Part shown: piece by piece, positions 1-8,427 of the stretch | Position numbering within the stretch: position 1 is the stretch's first letter | How the letters are laid out: every line of letters begins with the position of its first letter | Assembly: GCF_014649495.1 (NCBI RefSeq) | Contig: NZ_BMTD01000006.1 | Span: forward strand, 248,001 to 312,000 | Direction: 5' to 3' | Origin: Streptomyces filipinensis | GTDB taxonomy: Bacteria; Actinomycetota; Actinomycetes; Streptomycetales; Streptomycetaceae | Length of the DNA stretch: 64,000 nt | Made by a program: the position numbers and the translations under genes | Notes under the pieces: generated by a model | Told to the model about the DNA's origin: nothing | Seen by the model: the letters and a program-made list of their open reading frames with translations, nothing else | The model's database searches: none

Positions 1-708
1 CTCGGCCTCGGCCTCATCGGCGGTGCCGTGACCGGGATCTGGCTCACCGGCGACGGGGACGACGCCCCGGGCGACCGCTTCGCCACCGCCGGGACGCTTT
101 GGCACAACGCCCCCGTGGACCAGCTCTTCCCGCCCACCGTCCAGGGCACCGGTGCCGGCCCCGGCGGCGCCGACCGCACCTGGACCAGGATCGCCGTGGC
201 CCCGGACAGCGGCTGCGCCCACGCCTTCGACCCGCTGCTGGGGAAGGTCCTGGCCCCCCTCGGCTGCCAGCGGCTGCTGCGCGCCACCTACACCGACGCC
301 ACCCAGAGCTACGTCACCACGGTCGGCCTGCTGTTCACCAAGGCCGACCCCGCCGCCATGTCCGCGCTCGCCCACCGTTTCCGCACCGAGCGCCTGGACC
401 GGCGGACCGATCTGATGCCCCGCCCGTACGCGGCCGAGGGCACCCCCGCGGCCGGCTTCGGGGACGAGCAGCGCGCCTCCTGGACCATCTCCGTCCTCAC
501 CGACGCCCCCGTCGTCGCCTACGCCGTCTCCGGCTGGGCCGACGGCCGCAGCGTCGACGCGCCCCAGGCCGCCGCCGACGCCGTCAGCGACGGTGCCACC
601 ACCGCACCGGCCCAGGCAGGTCTCGGAAACGAGGCCCAGGGCCTGGCCGACCGCATCGAGCGGCGCCTGCGCCAGAGCATCGGCACGGCCACGGAGAAAC
701 CTTCATGA
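1..708 (+). CDS. Membrane-anchored protein of unknown function, partial at 5' end, coupled to a mycosin-like protease
   Basis: The frame is open from base 1, so the true start lies outside the window. The first visible residues (LGLGLIGGAVTGIWL) are hydrophobic and look like the end of a transmembrane helix. About 220 residues without a recognised domain follow, with two Cys that could form an extracytoplasmic disulfide and an Ala-rich C-terminus. The stop codon overlaps the start of the next gene (ATGA at 705-708), so the two are translationally coupled. That partner is a membrane-anchored subtilisin of the kind found with type VII secretion, which suggests an accessory role at the cell surface; this is inference from context only. 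Confidence 0.7.
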   Translation, partial: LGLGLIGGAVTGIWLTGDGDDAPGDRFATAGTLWHNAPVDQLFPPTVQGTGAGPGGADRTWTRIAVAPDSGCAHAFDPLLGKVLAPLGCQRLLRATYTDATQSYVTTVGLLFTKADPAAMSALAHRFRTERLDRRTDLMPRPYAAEGTPAAGFGDEQRASWTISVLTDAPVVAYAVSGWADGRSVDAPQAAADAVSDGATTAPAQAGLGNEAQGLADRIERRLRQSIGTATEKPS

Positions 709-1892
709 GGCGATCGATATGCGCCCGCGCCCGCGTGCACCGGGCCGGAGCGGCGTTGAGCCTGCTGCTCGGCGGCTCTCTCGCCCTGCTGCCGTCCACC
801 GCGGCCCACGCCGACGGCATCCGCGTCCAGCAGTGGGCCCTGTCGGCGCTGCACCTGGACGAGGCCTGGCACACCACCAAGGGCCGCGGCGTCACGGTCG
901 CCGTCCTGGACACCGGCGTGGAGGCCGGCCACCCCGACCTCGCCGGCAACGTCCTGCCCGCCAAGGACATGATCGGCTTCGGCGCCGGGCCCGGCGACCG
1001 CACGTGGGCACGGCACGGCACGGCCATGGCCGGCATCATCGCCGGGCACGGCCACGGCCCGGGCGGCACCGCCGGCGTCATGGGCGTCGCTCCCGAGGCG
1101 AAGATCCTGCCCGTGCGGGTGATCCTGGAGGACGGCGACCCCGCCCGCGCCAAGGCCCGTACCAGCCGCGGCAACGCCCTCGCCGACGGCATCCGCTGGG
1201 CCGCCGACCACGGTGCCGACGTCATCAACCTCTCCCTCGGCGACGACTCGAACTCCGCGCACCCCGAGCCCAGCGAGGACGAGGCCGTGCAGTACGCCCT
1301 GAAGAAGGGCGTGGTGGTCGTCGCCTCCGCGGGCAACGGCGGCGACAAGGGCGACCACATCTCCTACCCGGCGGCCTACCCCGGCGTCATCGCCGCGACC
1401 GCCGTGGACAAGTACGGCACCCGCGCCTCCTTCTCGACCCGCCGCTGGTACTCGGCCGTCAGCGCGCCCGGCGTCAACGTGGTCATCGCCGACCCCGACC
1501 ACAAGTACTACGAGGGCTGGGGCACCTCGGCCGCCTCCGCCTTCGTCTCCGGCGCGGCGGCGCTGATCAAGGCCGCCCACCCGGACCTGAGCCCGGCCCA
1601 GGTCAAGTCGCTCCTGGAGGACACCGCCCGGGACGCGCCGGCCGGCGGCCGGGACGACTCCCGCGGCTTCGGCATGATCGACCCGGCGGCGGCGCTGAAG
1701 GCGGCCGGACGTCTGAGACCGCAGGGCCTGCAGGTGGCGTCGTACGGCGAGAAGTACTTCGGCGCCGGCCCGGACGCCCCCCAGGCCACCTCCTCGGCCT
1801 CCGACTGGGCGGGCCCGCTGGCCGGCAGCGCCGGCGGGGTCCTGCTGGTGGCGGGCGTGGTGCTGTGGCGGGGCCGCAGGGAGACGGGCTGA
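705..1892 (+). CDS. Mycosin-like S8 serine protease (type VII secretion associated family)
   Basis: The 395-residue subtilisin-like protease starts at the ATG at 705, which overlaps the upstream stop. A signal peptide (about residues 1-36, ending AHA) is followed by the S8 domain with its full catalytic triad: Asp69 in VLDTGV, His104 in RHGTAMAG and Ser275 in GTSAASA. A C-terminal hydrophobic segment (about 364-386) and a short basic tail anchor it with the protease domain outside the cell. This order (signal peptide, S8 domain, C-terminal helix) is that of mycosins, the membrane proteases of ESX/type VII systems. No EccC, EccD or WXG100 gene is visible downstream, so any secretion cluster would lie upstream of the window. 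Confidence 0.88.
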   Translation: MRRSICARARVHRAGAALSLLLGGSLALLPSTAAHADGIRVQQWALSALHLDEAWHTTKGRGVTVAVLDTGVEAGHPDLAGNVLPAKDMIGFGAGPGDRTWARHGTAMAGIIAGHGHGPGGTAGVMGVAPEAKILPVRVILEDGDPARAKARTSRGNALADGIRWAADHGADVINLSLGDDSNSAHPEPSEDEAVQYALKKGVVVVASAGNGGDKGDHISYPAAYPGVIAATAVDKYGTRASFSTRRWYSAVSAPGVNVVIADPDHKYYEGWGTSAASAFVSGAAALIKAAHPDLSPAQVKSLLEDTARDAPAGGRDDSRGFGMIDPAAALKAAGRLRPQGLQVASYGEKYFGAGPDAPQATSSASDWAGPLAGSAGGVLLVAGVVLWRGRRETG

Positions 1893-2091
1893 GGGCGCGG
1901 CGTCCTCCGCACCGGCTCCGGCAGCCGTGCGGCGAGGGCCTGCCGGAGCGGACACCGACAGGGGAGCGGCGGCTGCCGCGGCGGCCGCGAGGCCACCGGC
2001 CAGGAGAGATCGGCGAGTTGGGCGTACGGGAAGCACCGCGCTCCAGATCGCTTGACGCCCGGACCTCGATCACCTGCCGGTTCACAGCGAA

Positions 2092-3036
2092 TCACTTGCC
2101 GATGAACGCCGACACCGCCGCCTGCGCCGCCTCCTCCACCAGCGCGATGCCCCGGGCCTGGCTCCGCGTGCCCTCCGACAGCACCGCGACCAGATGGTCG
2201 GTGCCGTCCACCGTCACCCGTCCGATGCTGTTCACGTCCCACAGCCCGGTCGTGCTGCGCGCCAGCCAACCGTTCTTCAGCGCCCACGCGTTGCCCTCCG
2301 CGGCGGCCGACACCCCCCACTGCTGGTCCGCCTCGACCGACTTCATCAGCCCCTGCAGGGATGTCCGGGAGGCCGCGCTCAGCCGGGAGTCCGCCGTGAA
2401 CACCTGCTGCAGCAGACGGAGTTGGTCCGCCGCCGTGGTCTGGGTCAGACCCCACAGCTCACCCTCGCCGCCCTGGGTCGCGGTCAGCCCGAAGCGCTGG
2501 TTGGCCGCGTCCAGGCCGGCCGCCCGCCCGATGGTGTGCCACAGCGTCGTCGCGGACGCGTTGTCGCTGTTCTCGATCATCTTCGTGGCGCATGCCTGCT
2601 CCGCCGCCGTCAGCCGCCGTCCCGCGTCCTGCGCCTGGAGCAGCAGCGCGGCCAGGATGTCGACCTTGACGATGCTCGCCGTGTCGAAGGCCGCGTCGCC
2701 GTACGCGGCGCTCTCACCGGAGTCCACCGCCCGCACCGCCGCCGACACCCGCGCGCCCGACGGCACGCCCACCCTCGCCATCGCCTTGCCCAGCAGCGCG
2801 TCCCGGTCCACCGCCGGCTCCGTCACGGATGCCTCCCTTCCCGCCCCGGCCGGGGAGGCGACCGGGGGCGCCGCCGACGATACGGCCGCCGGCCCCGGGC
2901 GCGCCCGCGCCTTCACACAGGCGGTGCCGCCGGCCGTGACCCCGCCCGCCGCGACCACGGCCGGCGCGGCGTACAGCAGCGGACGGCGCCGGGGCGGACG
3001 CGCACGACGGCCCCGGCGGGCTCCGGAGGACTCCAT
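2092..3036 (-). CDS. Serine hydrolase of the beta-lactamase / penicillin-binding fold, exported
   Basis: The 314-residue protein has a basic N-terminus, one hydrophobic export segment (about 20-38) and a Pro/Ala-rich linker, then a class A beta-lactamase-like domain. The active-site motifs are visible in order: SxxK as SIVK (Ser121, Lys124), SDN at 157-159 and KNG (the KTG equivalent) at 254-256. I could not find the Glu-x-x-Leu-Asn omega-loop motif that true class A beta-lactamases need for deacylation, so antibiotic hydrolysis is not assured. A Cys at residue 40 follows the hydrophobic segment, but its context (GTAC) is a weak lipobox. The gene is monocistronic and divergent from the next one. 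Confidence 0.8.
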   Translation of the reverse strand: MESSGARRGRRARPPRRRPLLYAAPAVVAAGGVTAGGTACVKARARPGPAAVSSAAPPVASPAGAGREASVTEPAVDRDALLGKAMARVGVPSGARVSAAVRAVDSGESAAYGDAAFDTASIVKVDILAALLLQAQDAGRRLTAAEQACATKMIENSDNASATTLWHTIGRAAGLDAANQRFGLTATQGGEGELWGLTQTTAADQLRLLQQVFTADSRLSAASRTSLQGLMKSVEADQQWGVSAAAEGNAWALKNGWLARSTTGLWDVNSIGRVTVDGTDHLVAVLSEGTRSQARGIALVEEAAQAAVSAFIGK

Positions 3037-3165
3037 GGCCGCGATGCTCGGGGCGCGGACTGTGCGCCGCGTGGGACGCGCATGAGACGGGGATCAGGGA
3101 ACGCTGAGACTTCGGTGAAGGCTCCTGTGCGGCGGTCCGGGGAGGTGCCTATAGGGTCGGTGACC

Positions 3166-3897
3166 GTGGCGAACAAGAACATTCCCGACCCCGGCTTCTC
3201 CGACGACGACGGCTCCGCCGACCCCGCACTGAGTGCCGCGCTCGCCGCCTGGGCCGAGGACCGCGGCGCCCTGGGCCCGGTGCTCCAGGCGCTCAAGGGC
3301 GCCCGCCTGCTCGTCCCCGTCGTCGCCGTGCTCGGCGAGGTCGAGGAGGACGAGAACGGGCTGCGCCGCGAGAAGACCAGCGACATGGCCGTCCCCACCC
3401 TGAAGTCCGGTCACCGCACCGCCCTGCCCGCGTTCACCTCCACCGACGCCCTCGCCCGCTGGGACCCCGAGGCCCGCCCGGTCGCCGTACCCCTGCACCA
3501 GGCGCTTCAGGCCGCCGCCCACGAGAAGGCCGACACGCTCGTGCTGGACCTCGCCGGACCGGTGCCGTTCGAGCTGACCGGCCCGGCGCTGCTCGCCCTC
3601 GCCGAGGGCCGCACCAGCACCGACCCGCTCGCCGACCCGGCCGTCGTGACGGCGGTGCGTGCCGTCGTGGCGGCGGAGCCCGCCGTGCTGCGCGCCCACC
3701 TCGGGCCCGGACAGGCCGACGGCACCCTCGCCCTCGTCCTCGACCCGGCCGTGGCGCCCGCCCCGGCCGCCCGTGCGGTCGCCGCGCGTCTCGCCGCCGA
3801 CGAAACACTGAGGGCCCGCCTGGTGCGCGGCCTCGACCTGGCACTGCTGCCGGCCGGGACCACGCCTCCGGGCGAGCCCCTGTACATCAAGGAGTAG
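3166..3897 (+). CDS. SseB-family protein, function unknown
   Basis: The 243-residue acidic soluble protein starts MANKNIPDPGF. The central part (LLVPVVAVLGEVEED, then VPTLKSG and LPAFTSTDALARW) matches the SseB N-terminal domain family as I know it from Actinobacteria, where it is a conserved protein without an agreed role. The GTG at 3166 is chosen because a -10-like TAGGGT (3152-3157) ends 8 nt before it, which would put the transcript start at the start codon (leaderless). An in-frame GTG at 3160 is too close to that box. The gene ends 1 nt from the convergent DUF1844 gene. Confidence 0.75.
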   Translation: MANKNIPDPGFSDDDGSADPALSAALAAWAEDRGALGPVLQALKGARLLVPVVAVLGEVEEDENGLRREKTSDMAVPTLKSGHRTALPAFTSTDALARWDPEARPVAVPLHQALQAAAHEKADTLVLDLAGPVPFELTGPALLALAEGRTSTDPLADPAVVTAVRAVVAAEPAVLRAHLGPGQADGTLALVLDPAVAPAPAARAVAARLAADETLRARLVRGLDLALLPAGTTPPGEPLYIKE

Positions 3898-3898
3898 G

Positions 3899-4255
3899 TC
3901 AGCCGTAGACCGGGCCGGTGTACTTCTCGCCCGGTCCCTGGCCCGGGTCGTCCGGGACGATCGACGCCTCGCGGAACGCCAGCTGCAGCGACTTCAGGCC
4001 GTCGCGCAGCGGGGCCGCGTGGAAGGAGCTGATCTCGGTCGCGCTCGCGTCCAGCAGACCGGCGAGCGCGGTGATCAGCTTGCGGGCCTCGTCCAGGTCC
4101 TTGTACTTCTCGCCCTCCTCGCTCAGCCCGAGCTTCACGGCGGCGGCGCTCATCAGGTTGACGGCGACCGTCACGATCACCTCGACGGCGGGGACCTCGG
4201 CGATGTCCCGGGTCATCGCGTCGAAGTCGGGGTTCTCAGGAGGGGTCTCACTCAT
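3899..4255 (-). CDS. DUF1844 domain protein
   Basis: The 118-residue protein starts MSETPPENPDFDAMTRDIAEVPAVEVI. The region VEVIVTVAVNLMSAAAVKLGL followed by a helical segment with DLDEARKLITALAGLLD is the DUF1844 pattern, a small conserved actinobacterial family located beside infC in many streptomycetes. The start at 4255 is supported by a -10-like TATGGT (complement of 4263-4268) ending 7 nt before the ATG, implying a leaderless transcript. The gene is divergent from infC, so the infC leader and this promoter share the same intergenic region. Confidence 0.82.
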   Translation of the reverse strand: MSETPPENPDFDAMTRDIAEVPAVEVIVTVAVNLMSAAAVKLGLSEEGEKYKDLDEARKLITALAGLLDASATEISSFHAAPLRDGLKSLQLAFREASIVPDDPGQGPGEKYTGPVYG

Positions 4256-4635
4256 GCCCCACACCATAGGCGGTCCGCCGGCGAGGTCCTCGATTAGCCC
4301 TTCCCCGGCGGTCCTGCTAACCTTGTGTGACGACCGGCTGGACATCCCCTGCTAACAACAGGGCGCCCAGCCCACAAGTGGAGGCTCCGAACTCCCACCT
4401 GACCGTCCCCCGGGGCGGCGGGTCACCCGGTCAGGCGGCCACCATCGTTCCGTACGGACGATGGAGCCGCCCGAACTGCGCCCCGCGGTCACCGCGGCGG
4501 TGCTCCGGTTGCCGTTGGAGCCCCGCCTGTGATCGTCCGGGGCATTTTTTGTGCGTCGGCGCGGTTAGGTCTTACGAACAAAGACGTTACGCGGCTGTCC
4601 GCCAGACCGTCGCGTGGTGCTACCGAGGAGGATCC
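4256..4635 (+). promoter_or_regulatory. Structured 5' leader of infC with a probable attenuator
   Basis: The 380-bp gap before infC carries no credible gene but several strong hairpins. The largest (4434-4471) pairs GGCGGC and CCATCGT with ACGATGG and GCCGCC. A second (4483-4497) pairs CCGCGGT with ACCGCGG. The third is an intrinsic terminator (4520-4550) about 85 nt before the coding region. A long structured leader ending in a terminator ahead of infC-rpmI-rplT resembles the autoregulatory leaders of this operon in Firmicutes, where L20 is the effector. The effector here is unknown. A promoter near 4320-4355 is likely, but I cannot fix its elements. Confidence 0.65.
4520..4551 (+). terminator. 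Intrinsic terminator (attenuator) inside the infC leader
   Basis: GCCCCG (4520-4525) pairs with CGGGGC (4538-4543) and is followed by a run of six T (4545-4550). A T run of this length is rare in DNA of this G+C content, and it sits inside the leader and not after a gene. That placement argues for conditional termination upstream of infC. Confidence 0.7.
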
Positions 4636-5274
4636 ATCAGCGCCGAGCCCCGCATCAACGACCGGATTCGCGTTCCCGAGGTGCGACTTGTCGGTCCCAG
4701 TGGCGAGCAGGTGGGCATCGTCCCCCTCGCTAAGGCACTGGAGCTTGCGCAGGAGTACGACCTGGACCTGGTCGAGGTCGCGGCGAACGCCCGTCCGCCC
4801 GTGTGCAAGCTCATGGACTACGGGAAGTTCAAGTACGAGTCGGCCATGAAGGCCCGTGAGGCGCGCAAGAACCAGGCGCACACGGTCATCAAGGAGATGA
4901 AGCTCCGGCCGAAGATCGACCCGCACGACTATGACACCAAGAAGGGTCACGTCGTCCGGTTCCTCAAGCAGGGCGACAAGGTCAAGATCACGATCATGTT
5001 CCGTGGTCGCGAGCAGTCCCGGCCCGAGCTGGGCTACCGGCTGCTGCAGCGGCTCGCGGAGGACGTCCAGGACCTCGGTTTCGTCGAGTCGAACCCGAAG
5101 CAGGACGGCCGCAACATGATCATGGTCCTCGGTCCGCACAAGAAGAAGACCGAGGCCATGGCCGAGGCCCGCCAGGCGCAGGAGGCCCGCAAGGCCGAGG
5201 CGAAGGCGAACCCCGGTCGGTCGCAGAACCCTGCCGAGGCTGAGGCGTCCGCCGAGGAGCCCGCCGAGGCGTGA
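4636..5274 (+). CDS. infC: Translation initiation factor IF-3, probable AUC start codon
   Basis: IF-3 binds the 30S subunit and polices initiator tRNA and start-codon choice. The 212-residue frame holds both IF-3 domains: the N-terminal domain (RINDRIRVPEVRLVG) and the C-terminal domain (KEMKLRPKIDPHDYDTK onward), with an actinobacterial Ala/Glu-rich tail. No ATG, GTG or TTG lies at a sensible place. A strong Shine-Dalgarno GAGGAGG (4625-4631) stands 4 nt before an ATC codon (4636) that begins ISAEPRIND. Bacterial infC genes are known for AUU or AUC starts that IF-3 itself discriminates against, giving autogenous control. It is first in the infC-rpmI-rplT operon. Confidence 0.93.
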   Translation: MSAEPRINDRIRVPEVRLVGPSGEQVGIVPLAKALELAQEYDLDLVEVAANARPPVCKLMDYGKFKYESAMKAREARKNQAHTVIKEMKLRPKIDPHDYDTKKGHVVRFLKQGDKVKITIMFRGREQSRPELGYRLLQRLAEDVQDLGFVESNPKQDGRNMIMVLGPHKKKTEAMAEARQAQEARKAEAKANPGRSQNPAEAEASAEEPAEA

Positions 5275-5277
5275 TCC

Positions 5278-5296
5278 CGGGGGACGTACGTCCCCG
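5278..5296 (+). promoter_or_regulatory. Intercistronic hairpin between infC and rpmI
   Basis: GGGGACGTACGTCCCC is a perfect 16-bp palindrome (5280-5295) just after the infC stop codon. It has no T tract. It could be a processing, stability or ribosomal-protein binding element of the infC-rpmI-rplT transcript; its role is not shown by the sequence. Confidence 0.45.
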
Positions 5297-5387
5297 AGGA
5301 TGTAACCGATACAAGAGAGCGACGCTCCATCGTGCCCGGTTTCACGACCGGGCACCGGAGCGCCACCGACGAGGAGATAACGGCGCT

Positions 5388-5582
5388 ATGCCGAAGAACA
5401 AGTCGCACAGCGGTGCCAGCAAGCGCTTCAAGATCACCGGCTCCGGCAAGGTGCTCCGCGAGCGTGCCGGCAAGCGCCACCTGCTCGAGCACAAGTCGTC
5501 CCGCGTCACGCGTCGCCTCACCGGCAACGCCGAGATGGCCCCGGGCGACGCCGCGAAGATCAAGAAGCTTCTCGGCAAGTGA
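5388..5582 (+). CDS. rpmI: 50S ribosomal protein L35
   Basis: The 64-residue basic protein starts MPKNKSHSGASKRFK and contains the L35 signature GSGKVLRERAGKRHLLEHKS. Its length and sequence are standard for L35, which binds 23S rRNA in the large subunit. A GAGGAG Shine-Dalgarno (5371-5376) lies upstream. It is the middle gene of the conserved infC-rpmI-rplT operon. Confidence 0.97.
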   Translation: MPKNKSHSGASKRFKITGSGKVLRERAGKRHLLEHKSSRVTRRLTGNAEMAPGDAAKIKKLLGK

Positions 5583-5678
5583 CGGCGCGGCGCGCTGAGC
5601 GCCGTGCGTCTGGACCGGGACCGAATCGATTCCGGGTCGTGTGAGTACCCCCACGACCCCGCTACAAGGAGTTAACAA

Positions 5679-6062
5679 GTGGCACGCGTCAAGCGGGCAG
5701 TCAACGCCCACAAGAAGCGCCGGGCGATCCTCGAGCAGGCCTCCGGCTACCGCGGTCAGCGCTCGCGCCTGTACCGCAAGGCCAAGGAGCAGGTCACCCA
5801 CTCGCTGGTCTACAACTACAACGACCGCAAGAAGCGCAAGGGCGACTTCCGTCAGCTGTGGATCCAGCGCATCAACGCCGCTGCCCGCGCCAACGGCATC
5901 ACCTACAACCGCTTCATCCAGGGCCTGAAGGCCGCGAACATCGAGGTCGACCGCAAGATCCTGGCCGAGCTGGCCGTGAACGACGCGAACGCGTTCGCCG
6001 CGCTCGTCGAGGTCGCGCAGAAGGCGCTGCCGTCGGACGTCAACGCGCCCAAGGCTGCGTGA
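5679..6062 (+). CDS. rplT: 50S ribosomal protein L20
   Basis: The 127-residue basic protein starts at a GTG (5679) preceded by AAGGAG. It shows the L20 pattern: MARVKRAVNAHKKRR at the N-terminus, then RSRLYRKAKEQVTHSL and DRKKRKGDFRQLWIQRINAA. L20 binds 23S rRNA, is needed early in 50S assembly, and in other phyla represses its own operon. It is the last gene of the operon, followed by a terminator-like hairpin. Confidence 0.97.
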   Translation: MARVKRAVNAHKKRRAILEQASGYRGQRSRLYRKAKEQVTHSLVYNYNDRKKRKGDFRQLWIQRINAAARANGITYNRFIQGLKAANIEVDRKILAELAVNDANAFAALVEVAQKALPSDVNAPKAA

Positions 6063-6094
6063 CGCTGCGCTGGCCTTAGGCCGACGTTCACTGG

Positions 6095-6126
6095 AGGACC
6101 CGCAGGCTTCATGGCTTGCGGGTCCT
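6095..6126 (+). terminator. Terminator-like hairpin after rplT
   Basis: A perfect 10-bp stem, AGGACCCGCA (6095-6104) with TGCGGGTCCT (6117-6126), encloses a 12-nt loop. There is no clear T tract, which is common for Streptomyces terminators. It marks the end of the ribosomal protein operon. Confidence 0.65.
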
Positions 6127-6263
6127 GCTGTTGGGGGGTGGCCCGGCCCTTCCGTTCGGCTGCGGCTCGGTGCGGGCTGATCGGGCAGGTCCCCGCGCCC
6201 CTTACGGGCGTTGCGGCGCGCCGGCGCCGCACCACGAAGACTTTCTTGAAGGTGAGGGACAGG

Positions 6264-7118
6264 ATGCCCACCCCCGAGCTGATCTCCCCCCGGTCCGCCC
6301 GTGTCGCCGCCGCCCGGCGGCTCGCCAAGCGGAACTTCCGGGGCAAGGACCGGCTGTTTCTCGCGGAGGGGCCGCAGGCCGTCAGGGAAGCGGCCGGGCA
6401 CCGGGCAGACGGCGCCTCCACCCTCGTCGAGCTGTTCGCCACCGTCGAGGCCGCGGAGCGCTACGCCGACATCATCGGGGCCGCACGGACCGCCGGCGCC
6501 CGCGTGCACCTCGCCTCCGAAGAGGTCATCGCCGAGATCTCCACCACCGTCACCCCGCAGGGCCTGGTCGGGGTGTGCCGGTTCCTGGACACGCCGTTCG
6601 AGGAGATCCTCGCCGCCCGGCCGAAACTGGTCGCCGTGCTCGCCCATGTGCGCGACCCCGGCAACGCCGGGACCGTGCTGCGCTGCGCCGACGCCGCCGG
6701 CGCCGAGGCCGTGATCCTCACCGACGCCTCCGTGGACCTGTACAACCCCAAGGCCGTACGCGCCTCGGTGGGCTCCCACTTCCATCTGCCCGTCGCCGTG
6801 GGCGTGCCCGTCGAGCGGGCCGTCGAGGGGCTGAAGGGCGCCGGCGTGCGGATCCTCGCCGCCGACGGCGCGGGGACCGACGACCTCGACGACGAACTCG
6901 ACAAGGGGAGCATGGGCGGGCCCACCGCCTGGGTGTTCGGCAACGAGGCCTGGGGGCTGCCGGCGGAGACCCGGGCGCTCGCCGACGCCGTCGTCCGCGT
7001 CCCCATCCACGGAAAGGCCGAGAGCCTGAACCTCGCCACGGCAGCCGCCGTATGTCTCTACGCGTCGGCCCGTGCACAGCGCGCCTCCGGAGGGTGCCGC
7101 TCCGTCACCGAGAGCTAG
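6264..7118 (+). CDS. SpoU/TrmH-family RNA 2'-O-ribose methyltransferase
   Basis: The 284-residue protein has an N-terminal substrate-binding domain (about 1-115, with FRGKDRLFLAEGPQAV) and a C-terminal SPOUT domain. The three SpoU motifs are present: RDPGNAGTVLRCADA (130-144), GNEAWGL (226-232) and PIHGKAESLNLATAAAV (247-263). It transfers a methyl group from SAM to a ribose 2'-OH of rRNA or tRNA; the target cannot be read from sequence. The ATG at 6264 is preceded by GGTGAGGGACAG. Its place between rplT and pheS is conserved in streptomycetes. Confidence 0.88.
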   Translation: MPTPELISPRSARVAAARRLAKRNFRGKDRLFLAEGPQAVREAAGHRADGASTLVELFATVEAAERYADIIGAARTAGARVHLASEEVIAEISTTVTPQGLVGVCRFLDTPFEEILAARPKLVAVLAHVRDPGNAGTVLRCADAAGAEAVILTDASVDLYNPKAVRASVGSHFHLPVAVGVPVERAVEGLKGAGVRILAADGAGTDDLDDELDKGSMGGPTAWVFGNEAWGLPAETRALADAVVRVPIHGKAESLNLATAAAVCLYASARAQRASGGCRSVTES

Positions 7119-7168
7119 TAGGGTGACCAGTGCGGGGCCCTGCGCCGTCTGAGAGGTGGGGTACGGGG

Positions 7169-8302
7169 ATGAGTGTGGCCGGCACGAGCACCGCGCCGGG
7201 GGGACGGGACGGGCGGCGCGCTCCCCTGCCCCGGCACGGCGATCACGCGGGCTTCGACCCCGACCAGCTGCCCGACGGCCTCGTCGTCGCCGACGAGCAC
7301 GGCCGTGTCGTCTGCTTCAACGCCGCCGCCGCCCGCATCACCGCCCAGCGCGCCGCCGACGCCCTCGGCCGCCCCCTGGAGAAGGCGCTGCCGCTGGAGG
7401 ATCTGGAGGGCCGCCGCTGGTGGCAGCTCACCGACCCCTACCGCGGGCTCGCGATCCGGGTGCGGCAGCCGGAGCGCAATCTGCTGCTGCCCGGCGGAAG
7501 GGAGGTGCTGGTCTCCGCGCGGTACGTGCGCGACGAGCCGCTCGGACCCGTCCGGCAGGTCGTCGTCTCGCTGCGGGACACCGAGGCCCGCCGCCGCACC
7601 GAGCGCAGCCACGCCGAGCTGATAGCGACCGTCGCCCATGAACTGCGCTCGCCCCTGACCTCCGTCAAGGGCTTCACCGCCACGCTCCTCGCCAAGTGGG
7701 AACGCTTCACCGACGACCAGAAGCGGCTGATGCTGGAGACCGTCGACGCCGACGCCGACCGCGTCACCCGGCTCATCGCCGAGCTGCTCGACATCTCCCG
7801 GATCGACAGCGGGCGCCTGGAGGTGCGCCGGCAGCCCGTCGACATCGGGGCCGCCGTCTCCCGGCACATCCAGGCCTACGTCGCCGCCGGCCAGCCCGCC
7901 GGCCGCTTCCTGCTCCGCATCGAGCAGCCGCTGCCCGCCCTGTGGGCCGACCCCGACAAGATCGACCAGGTGCTCAGCAACCTCATCGAAAATGCGGTGC
8001 GGCACGGCGAGGGAACCGTCACCATTGACGTCACGCCCTGCGCATCCCCGCGCGAGGGCGAGGAAACCGGCACATCGGTCACGGTGAGCGACGAGGGGCC
8101 CGGCATCCCGGAGGAGTCCATGAACCGCGTCTTCACCCGCTTCTGGCGGGGCAGCAAGCGCGGCGGCACCGGCCTCGGGCTGTACATCGTCAAGGGCATC
8201 GTCGAGGCCCACGGCGGCACCATCACGGTCGGCCGCGCCTCCGTCGGCGGCGCCGAGTTCCGATTTACGTTGCCCGTGGCGGCCCCGGCGTATCTCGCCT
8301 AG
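7169..8302 (+). CDS. Cytoplasmic PAS-domain sensor histidine kinase, orphan
   Basis: The 377-residue kinase has no transmembrane segment. A PAS domain (about 30-140, starting DQLPDGLVVADEHGRVVCFN) is followed by HisKA with phospho-acceptor His157 in AHELRSPL. The HATPase domain shows an N box (NLIENAVRHG), G1 (DEGPGIPEE) and G2 (GGTGLGLYIVKGIVEAHGG). No response regulator is adjacent. The ATG at 7169 has upstream GAGGTGGGG. However, TAGGGT at 7119-7124 ends 5 nt before an in-frame GTG at 7130, so a leaderless start 13 codons upstream is possible. Confidence 0.87.
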   Translation: MSVAGTSTAPGGRDGRRAPLPRHGDHAGFDPDQLPDGLVVADEHGRVVCFNAAAARITAQRAADALGRPLEKALPLEDLEGRRWWQLTDPYRGLAIRVRQPERNLLLPGGREVLVSARYVRDEPLGPVRQVVVSLRDTEARRRTERSHAELIATVAHELRSPLTSVKGFTATLLAKWERFTDDQKRLMLETVDADADRVTRLIAELLDISRIDSGRLEVRRQPVDIGAAVSRHIQAYVAAGQPAGRFLLRIEQPLPALWADPDKIDQVLSNLIENAVRHGEGTVTIDVTPCASPREGEETGTSVTVSDEGPGIPEESMNRVFTRFWRGSKRGGTGLGLYIVKGIVEAHGGTITVGRASVGGAEFRFTLPVAAPAYLA

Positions 8303-8427
8303 TGGCCCACGGGCGCATTCGCCTACCTCCGCCCCGTTAGACTCGGCCTTTGGCACCTTTGTGTCCTTCACACGGCCCACCCACGGTCTCGGGGACCATC
8401 CGCCAGCAATCGGAAGCACGGGAAGAG

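Noticed and set aside
8303..8427. Phenylalanine leader peptide or T-box ahead of pheS
   Set aside because: No Phe-rich short ORF, no T-box sequence and no terminator were found in this 125-bp gap; only a possible TAGACT -10 element near 8338.
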